NCBI GenBank assembly: GCA_015680685.1
Contig: MNCI01005769.1
Span: 202,746-252,360 of the forward strand
Direction: 5' to 3'
Length of the DNA stretch: 49,615 nucleotides
Source of the DNA: Gnetum montanum
Lineage: Eukaryota > Streptophyta > Gnetopsida > Gnetales > Gnetaceae
Under the pieces are notes generated by a model. It was not told the DNA's origin. It searched no databases and worked only from the letters and a program-made list of their open reading frames with translations. Shown here in pieces: positions 9,999 to 20,044 of this stretch. A program made the position numbers and the translations under genes. Numbering within the stretch: the first letter of the stretch is position 1; each line of letters begins with the position of its first letter.

Positions 9999-12157
9999 TT
10001 ATTGTCTAGGTGGTGGCATCCCCCATAACTGTGGGTGTTGCCACTTCTGGTGTTGCCCAATAGGTTGTGGTGGAGTTCCACTTGGATAATATGTTAATGG
10101 TTGGTGGAATTGCCTTAAGTTACCTTGGGGATAAGGTAACCTTCGGGGTGCTTGCCGTCTGTTAAGTCTTGGGTTAAGTGCATACACCCCAAACTCTTGT
10201 AGATGTGAGATTATTGGGCAACATCCTTTAGGATGGTCATATTGGTAGATCTCACATCCACCATCATTGTCTGTGTCATAGTCCACAATCTCATCAGTGA
10301 TAGTCATTTTTTCCTTACTCTTGTCACGTGCATGGCTTGAATCTCTTCGCTTTTTCTTATCAAGGTCACTACTTTGTTCCTCCTTAGACTCCTCTACGAT
10401 TTTTAGGATAGTTTCAATTTTGCTATCTAAGGAGCTCCATATTTCATCTACCTTAGCCGACACTTCTATTGTTAGCTTTTGAAGCAGCAAGGTTTTTCTA
10501 TTCACTAACTCTTCGAGTGGTGACTCATCCTCTTCATCGCAGAATCTCACTCCACTCTTTCGGAGGGAAGGGTCGCAGTTATGTTCTTCCGCGCTTTCTC
10601 TTTTCCGTAACTCCCCTTCTTCTTTAGCTACTTGCTCCAATAATTGATGAATTTTATGGGACCTAAGTTCAAATAATCTCCCCTAGGCATATGTCCTAAG
10701 GGTTCTCCTAGATTCATGCCTTAGCCCATCTACGAGGTGGTGTAGTTGATCCCATTGTGCTTAACCATGTCCCAGGAAATGATGTAGCAATGCATAATAT
10801 TGGCCCATGGTAGCATCCAAGGGTTCGTGATTACCCTGCTTCCATCNTCCCAGGAAATGATGTAGCAATGCATAATATTGGCCCATGGTAGCATCCAAGG
10901 GTTCGTGATTACCCTGCTTCCATCCTTGGATCTGCTTATGCAAGTTGGACTCTCTAGAGTACATTTGGTATTTATCGTTGAATAGTTTTAGCATCGTACT
11001 CCATCTCCTGATGGTTTCTAGTTCTAAGGACCGGTACCAATTCTTCGCTTCTTTGATGAGTGTCCTAGGAAACAACTTTAACCACCCACTCTTAATATTT
11101 TGCAAGGTGCAAGCATTGTGGAATGCCTGTAAGTGATTTTGTGGATCAGCGTTGTATCCCCCCTTAAATCATGGGATATTATTCATATCTAATCTCTTGA
11201 TCCGGCTATTTTTTTAATGCCTTGTAGGTATTCTCACAACCTCCGTAATGTCTAACATACTTCGAGTTGCTAGTAGGGGTTCGTCATGATCATGTCTCTC
11301 ATGACATCTATGATGCCTAGGTGGTTCCCTACTTTCCCTTCTATGCCTTGATTCTCTCGAATGACCTCATCCTCACTCTCAAATCTTTCATCGAGCTCTC
11401 TCATTTGCTTACCCTTATCCTCACCATTGTGCTCTTTGTGACTACGTCCTGATGTAGAAGGAGAGGGTGAATGATGTGATGAAGGTGCAGAAGAAGGGGA
11501 ACCATCGCCATGATGATGTTTCTTACCTTCTCTTCGATGGCTATGGCCCCGATCATGATGATGATCAGAATGCCCGTCCTTGTCATGTGTTTTTGTTCCC
11601 TCGATGAACACTTGGTGTTCATGGGAATTAGAACTAGGATTGTGAATCATGGAGTGTAGGTTCTGATACCCTATGTCCTCACCATCGTTAGGAGGGGGAA
11701 CATCCTTTAATGGAGAACCTATTATAACTGGTTCACCATCTCCAATTTCGCTTAGGACGTGCAGAACCCCTTTGCCCTTCAACAATGTATGGTGGCTGTC
11801 CTGTCATGAGTCCCTTAAACATTGTGCTTCTATGGGATGGTAATCCCTTGTGTCAAAACTGCATGCAATGTACTCAGCATATAATTGCGACATGCAAATT
11901 CATGCAAGGGCATGAAGAAGCATGTTGGGGACTGTTTTGTTCGGAGGAAATACTATGTTACCCTCCAAGTCTCTCCAACATAGTTGCTCATCTTGATAGA
12001 GAATAAAAGTAAAGTTGGGTATATACTCATTGAAATGAGTATATATTACCTAGAATTCTTGAGGAACTGGTGGATCTGGGTTACATGTATTAGACTGTCG
12101 ACTGTCTCTAGTGTTATCCCTAGGCGGTGAAGTGCTCTTATTCGAAGAAGAATACAT
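9999..12157 (-). pseudogene. Element C gag, degenerate
   Basis: An ATG at 12157 opens 'MYSSSNKSTSPP', followed by the group's conserved N-terminal block (HFNEYIPNFTFILYQDEQ). After a stop comes the charged Ser/His-rich stretch of 11785-11270. Then comes the retrotransposon gag core (11105-10761, 'LFPRTLIKEAKNWYRSLE', 'RRWSTMLKLFNDKYQMYS'), and a C-terminal open stretch of 213 codons (10640-9999). That last part ends with a zinc-knuckle-like Cys/His cluster (GCEIYQYDHPKGCC, with one Cys as Tyr) and a Pro/Gln-rich tail. Gag forms the virus-like particle that packages element RNA. Frames are broken by stops and by the N-flanked duplication at 10770-10924. Confidence 0.85.
10770..10924 (+). repeat. 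Perfect 77-bp duplication around a single N
   Basis: 10770-10846 and 10848-10924 are identical, separated by the N at 10847. In the element gag frame the same peptide (WKQGNHEPLDATMG...) therefore occurs twice. Elements A and B have one copy, so this is most likely an assembly join rather than biology. Confidence 0.9.
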
Positions 12158-12282
12158 TGTGTCTTATTCGATGTGCTAATTAACCGTTATATAATTTTTC
12201 GTTTAATTAACCCTAAGGGTTCATTTAAGCTCCCAACGATTTGGATAATCTCTTATGTTCTACTTAGCACACAAACACTTAG

Positions 12283-12300
12283 TCCTTGACAATGACACCA
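12283..12300 (-). other. Primer-binding site of element C (tRNA-Asp type)
   Basis: In element sense TGGTGTCATTGTCAAGGA follows the LTR end after one T. It aligns with the TGGCGCCGTTGCC... complement of plant tRNA-Asp, decayed at several positions. Confidence 0.8.
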
Positions 12301-12301
12301 A

Positions 12302-13141
12302 TGATGAGTGGCGAGGTACTCCTACACTCAACCATACAAATACAAGTGTTACACGCGTGATCCAGTCAAACTCCATAGACTAAGTGCCTACACGCCTTAT
12401 GGAACACTTAAGGTTAATCATTCGTTGTCTTCCTATACTTACTTGTATTTGTCACGATTGTATGGTTAAGTAAATTGGAGGTATGTGACTTTTATGTCTT
12501 TTATGTTTTATCGCCTATGCTAATGAGGGAAAAGGTGAAGAGACTAATTAACTAACTTTAACTAACTAACTAAGCCTTAATTAAGCTAGCATTAGCATCC
12601 ATTCCCACTTACTGTTCACACCCTGAACCAATGCAACCTTGATTACCAAACGCTACTCATTACTAGGATCACCAAGCGCACGTGCTCGAAGTGGTCATAC
12701 TGAATGCACTTAACTATGGGAGAAGCGTTGAGAGAGATTTAATTAACTAATAAAGCATTTAGCCAATGAACAATAAATAATAGTAATTAAAATCCTAATT
12801 AGCTTAGTCCATGCACTACAAGGTTTATCCAACAGTTCGTCTTTATTTTCGTACACAAACTTGTGTTCAGGTACAATATTTGCTCGAATAAATATCCGTT
12901 CACTTTGGAGCTCCTACTATGGGCACATGGAAATTATTGTATCTTTGGAGAGGTAAAACTGCAAGAGTTTCACTATGGTTTAGGCCTAAATTGTGAAACA
13001 AGGGAGAGCCACCTTTTATTTATAGATTTGACGGTGCACTACGATATTACATACGCAATATTGTAGGGGAAGACCCGATATCGCTGGGGATGCGATATCG
13101 CGTACGCGATATCGCGGCCCATGCGATATCACGTCCCATCA
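12302..13141 (-). repeat. Element C 5' LTR (840 bp)
   Basis: In element sense it starts TGATGGGACGTG and ends TCATCA. Its U3 contains a perfect 24-bp palindrome at 13092-13115 (two GCGATATCGC arms around GTAC) and neighbouring GATATC units. A TATA box lies at 13017-13025. Colinear with 5965-6806. Confidence 0.92.
13017..13025 (-). promoter_or_regulatory. TATA box of element C 5' LTR
   Basis: CTATAAATA in element sense, directly downstream of the palindrome array. This would be the element's own promoter. Confidence 0.7.
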
Positions 13142-13146
13142 CACCT
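13142..13146 (+). repeat. Target-site duplication of element C, right copy
   Basis: CACCT immediately outside the TCCCATCA end of the right LTR. Five bases is the usual length for Ty3/gypsy integrases. Confidence 0.9.
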
Positions 13147-14586
13147 TGTAAATAGACCAATGATGTTGATTTTGACATATTTGAAAGTGTTTCCACTATG
13201 CCTCAACTGACATACATGGCCATGTATATATCATGGTTCATTGTATAAATGAGTAAAGGATCATCACCCGAAGGTTCAATGCTCATATTGTTAAGGTGGG
13301 ATTCTAGGAAGATTGGTGGATGAGTAAAATAGGTGACATCTTGGGAAGGTTGGTGAATGAGAAAAAAGCCGAACCTTTTTCGAGTGGCTTCACCCAAGCT
13401 TCAATCTAGGTCTTATGTCTTGAGAAATTAGCACCTTATTATCACTTCAATTAGTAATCCTTATATGGTGGAGGAACACCTCTTCCAATTCCCCTATGCT
13501 TATCCTACAAGTTGTTTTTGTGGGTTTCATGTTTAAAGAAGACTTGGACACGTTTACCCTATTTTTGTATGTTTGCTAGTGTAAATTCTTGATGATGATG
13601 TTTCTTGGATGGTTTGACATTTTTGGAGGTGTTTTTGGCTTATTTTAAGGAGTTTAGGAGGTTCTAGGGTCTATGGGAACATGTTGGGAAGCATTCAGAG
13701 GCTCTTGACATTAAAATGAGCACTTTTATTTTTGGCACTTGTAGAAGCGACATCTCATTTGAAAGATAGATGTCTCCATAGAGAGGTCTTTCCTAACGTA
13801 TAGACATCCCAAATCCAAAGGAGACATCTACCAAAAATAGTACATGTTTCTCCTAAGAGCAAGGCTTTCACAGGAGACATCTACATGAAACAAGAGATGT
13901 CTTTGTTGATGAAGAAAAAAAGCTTTAACATGGTTTTTCAATTGGGAAACAATTGCAAACTATAAGATCCATGTGAAAAACATCTAGGAAGGCACATGAA
14001 AAGCTTCCTAGGGTTTTAGATCTCTATAGTTGTGCATGCCTTCATCCATGAAAAGAGAGAGAGTTGGTATGTAAGAAGAGCTAGGCAAGAAAGATTGGAT
14101 GAGAACATTGGGTGAGTGTAATAGGTGATTATAGCTTCAAGATTAGCTTGTGGTGTGTTGATCTATGTGTTCTATTCTCTTGTATCTCACTTGTGAGTTG
14201 AGATCTCAATCCCAAGTTGTGGGAGAGGTTTCTTTTGGTTGTGTCTTGCATTAAGAACAACCATTGTGTGATTGTGAAGCCTCATGCTCTACAATATCAT
14301 TTTAGTGTGATAGGTTTTCAAATGCTTCTAGGTTGTGTGAACCCTAATGTAATATTTTGATAATTTTAATTAAAGATAGCTAGTTTTCTTATTTTCTAGC
14401 AACTAATTTTATCTTAGCATAATATCTAGATTTGGTCAGTGAAGGTGATTTAATATTTGAGTGAACTTGCTCCAATGTTATTTGTATTAGAGGTTAGTTT
14501 TATTATTGTTTAGATTTTGGTTGAGGATTTTATCAATTTCAAATTTCACCCAAGAAGAAATAGGTGTAAGCTCTGAATAGGGACAT
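13147..14586 (+). mobile_element. Continuation of the split host LTR/leader sequence
   Basis: This is the other side of the element C insertion, so it was once contiguous with 5964. It carries GAGACATCT-type repeats at 13740-13930, resembling 4230-4400. It also has a 'cctagggttttagatctctatag' type R/U5-like stretch near 14010 and ends just before a gag start. This suits an LTR plus leader, but no clear TG...CA end or primer-binding site was located. Confidence 0.45.
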
Positions 14587-15441
14587 GAAGAGCATGAAGT
14601 TAGCCTTCCAAATGATGGTTTCTCGATTGGATGAAATTAGCACGAAGGTGGATAGACAGGCTAGTCCTAGCCATATCTAGACAAGCAAAGGTGAAGAGCA
14701 TGTACATTTAGATAAAAAATTATCATAGCTAGGAGGAGATGGAGTAGATGAAGAGAAGGATAAATCAAACTATGGGACTATAGGAAACCATTGGTCAAGG
14801 ATTCCAATGGGAGGAAATCCTACTTCTCAAATATGAATTCCAAGGGCTTTGGTAGTGTTGAATACTTCTTTAAGTAAGCTTGACGATGAAGATGAGGCAA
14901 GGTTTGCAAGAGCATTCAAAAATGCTTCAAGATTTCCATATGTAGAGTTGAAGACTTTCAATGATGTAGATGGCACCAATGCTTTTGCAAGTTGGCTAAA
15001 GGTATTTGAAAAGCATTTTCAATTGGAAGAGGTATCAAATAACTTAAGGGCACCTATTGCTCAATTTAGATTAGAAGGTATGACTTCTATTTGGTGGGAA
15101 AAGGAGTCTAAGTGTTATAAAAGATGAAATGATCAACCTATCAGAGATTAGGATATAATGAAATACAAGTTTAAAAGGAAATTTGAACAGTCTTGTCAAA
15201 GACAAGAAATCATTATGAAGATTACATTCCTAAGGCAAGGTGACAAGGATGTTAAAGAATTCTACATCCAATTTTGTAATCTTTTTCATTAAGTTAAGGT
15301 AAATTGGGAGGAGTATGTGCAAGCTTCAATCTTTTTAGAAGGTCTTAAAATGACGTACTAGTAAGAGTTGTTCTTTTATGAACAAAAAACACTTGATGAG
15401 GCTTATGATTTGGCACTCAAGGTTGAGAAGAAATTAGGTGG
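14587..15441 (+). pseudogene. gag of an older Ty3/gypsy element, cut by LTR A1
   Basis: The reading frame starts near 'MKSMKLAFQMMVSRLDEIST' (coiled-coil-like). It continues through 'ARFARAFKNASRFPYVELKT' and the gag core ('DGTNAFASWLKVFEKHFQLE', 'RLEGMTSIWWEKESK', then 'YKFKRKFEQSCQRQEI' and 'VEKKLGGDES'). This matches Retrotrans_gag of chromovirus-like elements and differs from the gags of A, B and C. Several in-frame stops replace Trp, Gln or Arg codons. It ends where LTR A1 begins at 15442, and the downstream part (zinc knuckle, pol) is not found in the window. Confidence 0.8.
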
Positions 15442-15448
15442 TGATGAA

Positions 15449-15632
15449 AGTGGTTACTCTAGCAGTTACTCTAATTATTAGAGTGGTTACTCTAGCAGTT
15501 ACTCTAATTATTAGAGTGGTTACTTTAGCGGTTACTCTAGTAGTTATTCTAATTATTAGAGAGGTTACTCTAGCGATTATTTTAGCAGTTATTCTAATTA
15601 TTAGAGCGGTTACTCCAGTTATTAGAGTAGTT
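15449..15632 (+). repeat. U3 tandem array with internal palindromes
   Basis: Units read 'gtggttactctagcagttac' plus a palindrome. The palindrome ACTCTAATTATTAGAGT (8-bp arms, one central base) is perfect at 15468-15484 and 15501-15517. Shorter cores TCTAATTATTAGA occur at 15548-15560 and 15593-15605. The first two units are 33 bp apart. Each unit contains an in-frame TAG when read as protein, so it is not coding. Confidence 0.9.
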
Positions 15633-15642
15633 GCTTCCAAGC

Positions 15643-15651
15643 CTATAAATA
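15643..15651 (+). promoter_or_regulatory. TATA box of LTR A1
   Basis: CTATAAATA in 'aagcctataaatatagtg', immediately after the palindrome array. The same box occurs in LTR A2 and LTR G. Confidence 0.75.
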
Positions 15652-16403
15652 TAGTGCCCATGTGCATAATTGGGAGGGAAGTCTTTTAGCAGTCAAGTAG
15701 TGAAACTCTTGTAGTCTTTTTGAAAATGAGAGTATTTTCCAAGTGCCCACAATAGGAGGTTGAAGTGTGGATGGATCTTTCATCAAGCATTGTGTACCTG
15801 AGCACAGTTTGTGTACGACAATAAAGATGAGCTCTTTGATTCATCCTTGTAGCATTTGAGATTTGTTTTCTTAAGCATTTTTTTATTTGATTTTCTTATG
15901 TATTATTTTATTTTATGCACTTTCCATTTTTGTTATTAGCACAGTAATTCATTTTGATCAATTAAGCAAATTGTTAAAACACACAAGCACAACCATTTTT
16001 AGCATGCGTGTAATGCTTAGTAACCTAGTAACAATTAGCATTTGGTAATCCCAGTAGTGTTGCAGTAATTCAGGATGTGTATGGCAAGTGGGAATAGATG
16101 CTGATGTTAGGATTAGTTAGAACTTAGTTAATAAGTAGTTAAGTTAAATTAGTCACTTATTTACCTCTCTCCTTTCCTACTAGCGTAGGACATAAAAACA
16201 TAAAAGTTATAAAAATCATATGCCTTAAGCTTACTTAACCATACAATCGTGACATACAGGTAAGCTTGGGAAGACAACAATCAACCAACCGATCCTTGTT
16301 CCACAAGGGTGCATAAACACTTAGTCCTTGGAATTCGACTATATTGTGCATGAAACGCTTGTATTCATATGGTTGAGCGTAGGGGTACCTCGTCCCTCAT
16401 CAT

Positions 16404-16421
16404 TGGCACCGTTGCTAGGGA
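16404..16421 (+). other. Primer-binding site of element A (tRNA-Asp type)
   Basis: TGGCACCGTTGCTAGGGA, one base after the LTR end. It closely matches the complement of the plant tRNA-Asp 3' end. Confidence 0.88.
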
Positions 16422-16538
16422 CTTAGTTGTTTGTGCACTAATTAGAACTTAGAAAATCATTTACATCATTGGAACAAACCCTTAGGGTTAATGAAGAAAA
16501 TAATAAACAAGAATACATTGCACATTGAATAGACAAGT

Positions 16539-18840
16539 ATGTCTCCTTCTTCGTACGGAAGTGCCTCATCGCCTAGGTCTAAAACAGGAAACAATCGATG
16601 ACGTAATATACATGACATTGATCTAATAATCCCTTAACAAGTTAGAGTGGTATATATTCATCCTGATGAGTATATACCAGACTTCACCTTTATCCTCCAT
16701 CAAGATGAACAACTACATTGGCGAGACTTAGAAGATAACATAGTGTTACCTCCTAATCATTCAATCATGAGCATGCTTCTTCGTGCTCTCACACGAATTG
16801 GCATGCTGCACTTACATGTAGAATACATTGTGCAAGACCATGACTCAAGAGAATACCATCCCACAAAGGCACAACATCAACCTTGCAATGGGAGAGACAT
16901 CATAAATCTTTGAAGGGTAAATGGTCCTACGATATCCCACACGTCTTAAGCGAAAATGAGGGTGGTGAACCTACCTCAGACAGTTGTCCATATAATGATG
17001 TTCCTTCCCTTGACTTTGGCCAAGGGGTTGTGTATTAGAACCTTCATTACACTATTCATAACCCAGGTTCTGATACCCATGGGCACAAAGGGTCCGAAAA
17101 AAGGACACGAACACATGATAAAGGTGGACATTCTGATTGCAATTACGATCGAGGTCGTGACTATAGAAGAGAAGATAGTAGACACCGTCATGGTGACAAT
17201 TCCTCTTCTTCTTTACCTTCATCATCTCCTTCTCCCTCTCCTTCAATATCTCGATGTGGTCATAAAGAAGAAGACCATGGGGATAAAGGTAGGAAAATTG
17301 GAAGTCATAGATGAAACAGCTAGAAAAGGGAACAAGGGCACTCTAGAGAGTCACGACATAGAAGAAGGGAGAGTAGGGAACAATGTAGGCATCATAGATG
17401 CTAGGGACAAGATGATCATGATGAACCCCTCCTCGCTACTTGAAGTATGTTGGACCAGGCATCAGAAAGATAGTAGGATTAAGAGATTAGATATGAACAA
17501 CATCCCACGATTTGAAGGAGGATACAATGCTGATCCTCAGAATCATTTACAAGCATTCCATGATGCGCATGCCTTAAAAAACATAGAGAACGAATAGAAA
17601 ACACTTAAGTTGTTCCCATGGACATTAGTTAAAGAAGCGAAAAGCTTGTACCAATCTTTAGAACCAGAATCCATTCATAGGTGAAGTACTATATTAGAAC
17701 TATTTAATGACAAGTAACAAATGTACTCCTGAGTGTCTAACTTGAGAAAGCAAATCCAAGGTTGGAAACAAGGAGGACATGAACCCTTGGATGCTGCCAT
17801 GGGCTGATACTATGCACTGTTACATCATTGTCCTGGCCATGGTTATTTGCAAAGGGATTAACTACGCCATCTCCTGGATGGGCTTAGGCATGAAATGAGA
17901 AGAACCCTTAGGACTTATGCCAAAGGAAGATTATCTGAGCTTAGGTCCCATCAAATTCAAAGACTATTGGAGCAAGTTGCTAAGGAAGAAGGTTAGCTAT
18001 GTAAGAGAGAAGGTGCGGAAGAGTATAACTGAGATCCTTCCCTTCGAAAGAGGGGAGTAGGATTTTGTAAGGATGAAGAAGAGTCACCACTCAAAGAGAT
18101 GGTGAATAGGAAAAATTTGCCTATCCAAAAGTTGACATCAGAAGTTTCAGCAAAGGTAGACCAAATGTGGGATTCCTTAGATAATAGATTTCAATTTGTT
18201 CTTAAAATAGTAGAGGAGTCTAGAGAGCAAGGTAGTGATCGTGAAAAAAGAAAAAAAAAGAGAAGCTAAACATGCATGTAGTAAGGGTAAGGGTAAAGTT
18301 GGCATCATTGAAGAGGTTGTGGAGTTGAAAATAGACAATGATAGTGGATGTGAAATATGTCAATATAAACATCCTAAGGGATGTTGCCCTGTAATCTCAC
18401 ATCTGTAAGAGTCTGGGGTTTATGCACTCAACCCACGATTGAACAAATGGTAAACACCCTGAAGGTTACCTTACCCCCAAGGTAACTCAAGATAGTTCCA
18501 CCAACCCTTAATGTATTATCCAAGTGGAACTCCACCACAACTGATTGAGCAATATCAATAGTGGCAACACCCACAATCATGGGGAATGCTACCACCAAGG
18601 CAACAATATCCTTACTGGTAACCTAACCCATATGGATATTACGTGCAACAGCCAATCTCCCCACGTGACTCTATGGGTCACATCACTTCTCAACCTCACT
18701 ACTAAGCCCACGACTATTATGGGACTCCCTCTTTTAGGGGCAATATTCTACAAGCATATCATCCTTCTCATCCAACGACATCTCTTCCACCAATAGCTCT
18801 ACTACCACTTGCTCTAGCTATGTAGGGTGAAATCCCTACC
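16539..18840 (+). pseudogene. Element A gag, degenerate
   Basis: The ATG at 16539 gives 'MSPSSYGSASSPRSKTGNNR', then the conserved N-terminal block ('VVYIHPDEYIPDFTFILHQD'). A Ser/His/Asp-rich charged region follows (about 17080-17300). The gag core starts near 17500 ('MNNIPRFEGGYNADPQNHL') and continues past a stop ('LFPWTLVKEAKSLYQSLEPE'). A coiled acidic stretch near 18080-18300 precedes a zinc-knuckle-like 'DSGCEICQYKHPKGCCP' near 18340. The tail (18480-18700) is Pro/Gln/Tyr-rich. Several stops lie at ancestral Gln, Trp or Arg codons and there are frameshifts. Confidence 0.82.
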
Positions 18841-18861
18841 CAGCCACAACAACGTAACGCC

Positions 18862-19596
18862 ATGAGGGCTGTTAACTCTCAACCTACTATTGGTTCCAAC
18901 AACCACATGAAGAATAGACCTTTCTTTAGAACCAATAGTCCAACCAATCCCTTGCAATCACAAGTGGATGATTCCTTAGACGCCTCAGTATCAATCAAAA
19001 CTTTGGAGCCCCCTTCAACCCAATCACCGCACTCAACACATATGGTCATGCTAACACATGTTGTCACTGATTGGATCAAAGCTATCCACCTTCCTAGAAA
19101 ATTCTCTAATCGTGTGAGTCCTATGATATATTTACAAATTGTTGGAAATGCACTGTGCAAGGCTCTTTTGGATTCAGGTTCTAGTGTCAACTTGATTTCT
19201 CAAGAAATGTACAAGGCCTGGAACTTGCCTCCATTGAAAAAGAGAAACATCCATCTAGAGTTGGTTGACCAGTCCATCACTGTCCCATTGGGATTGGTGT
19301 AAGACATTATTATCACTGTTTGTGGGTGGTCATACCCAGTTGAGTTCCTAGTGATTCAGGTAAACAATGGTAAGGGGAACTTCCCAATCATAATGGGAAG
19401 AGCATGGCTAAGCACCATTGACACATGCCTAGGAATCTGCGATCTTTTCCTAGAGATATCAAAGAAAAATACATTTGGAAAGATCGAGAAGAAGAAATTT
19501 CTGTGCATCACATATAGTGACACAGGGTGTAATTGTGTGCAGAGGTCATGGTTTTTGCAAATTTTAACATTTCCTGCATCCAATCAATGTGCATAA
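18862..19596 (+). pseudogene. Element A retropepsin-like protease
   Basis: After a Pro/Ser-rich linker the domain shows 'VSPMIYLQIVGNALCKA', an intact catalytic loop 'LLDSGSSVNLIS', 'SITVPLGLV', one stop, then 'FPIIMGRAWLST'. Among A, B and C this is the only copy that keeps the Asp-Ser-Gly triad. The frame is broken by a stop at about 19300, so a full polyprotein is not made. Confidence 0.85.
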
Positions 19597-19689
19597 GTGA
19601 TCAACATACAAAGATGCCTATATGCAGTAGCCACACAACAAGAAGTCACCCAGTGGCTGATAGTTGATCAAGAAAGTAGTTCACTCATA

Positions 19690-20044
19690 TGAATGGAACC
19701 AACTGAGGGTTTGACTTGCACTTACATCAATAGCATAGATTCATTAGAGCAAGTCCACTACCAACTTCCAAGTCTTAACCTTGAAAATATCAACTAGGGA
19801 AGTTGGAAATTGTTGAAAAATTTAAGCAAAAGCCCCTTGAGCTAAAACCATTGCCCACCTGTATGGAATACATGTTCCTTAAAAATGGAAAATCGGTAAT
19901 TATCAACGCTAAGCTTACTCCTCAATAGAAAGAAGAATTGTTGAAGGTAATTAATAGATGGTCAAAAGCCTTCGCTTGGTCATATCCCAAATTAATTGGA
20001 ATAGATCCTAGGATATGCCAACATAGGATTTACATCGAACCCAT
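19690..20044 (+). pseudogene. Element A reverse transcriptase N-terminal fragment
   Basis: Homologous to the start of RT in element B (24230-24560). It carries the pre-RT linker ('LEQVHYQLPSLNLENIN'), 'MEYMFLKNGKSVIINAKL', 'KEELLKVINRWSKAFAWSY' and 'GIDPRICQHRIY', with frameshifts and stops. It ends abruptly at LTR A2. None of the RT catalytic motifs is present. Confidence 0.8.

Larger units (their letters stand above)
5965..13141 (-). mobile_element. Element C: full-length, internally deleted Ty3/gypsy-type LTR retrotransposon
   Basis: Two direct LTRs (5965-6806 and 12302-13141) bound a minus-strand interior. Both LTRs begin TGATGGGA and end TCATCA in element orientation. The element is flanked on both sides by the same five bases, CACCT (5960-5964 and 13142-13146). 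The order in element sense is LTR, tRNA-Asp-type primer-binding site, gag, protease, a very short RT start, long 3' non-coding region, polypurine-like GGGGG, LTR. Comparison with element B shows a deletion near 8788 that removes about 1.6 kb of the RT-integrase sequence B still has. It is therefore a non-autonomous copy. The LTRs differ at many sites (roughly 90% identical by eye), mostly transitions, so insertion is old. Confidence 0.92.
15442..16402 (+). repeat. Element A 5' LTR (A1, 961 bp)
   Basis: Starts TGATGAAAGTGG and ends TCATCA, followed by a primer-binding site. Its U3 opens with a tandem array of a 33-bp-type unit (15449-15632), then a TATA box, an AATAAAG signal near 15821, and an R-U5 shared with the whole group. 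It matches LTR A2 at 20045-20917. Confidence 0.9.
16403..20044 (+). mobile_element. Element A interior: gag-protease-start of RT, truncated at the next LTR
   Basis: Plus-strand interior between LTRs A1 and A2. It carries a primer-binding site, gag, protease and the first part of RT. It is then joined directly to LTR A2 at 20045 inside 'CQHRIY', so the rest of RT, RNase H, integrase and the 3' non-coding region are missing. It is colinear with element B over gag-protease. Confidence 0.88.

Noticed and set aside
15438-15689. Open frames across the A1 U3 array on both strands
   Set aside because: They are the palindromic repeat read as protein (VTLIIR-type). The tandem palindromes make both strands open in some frame.
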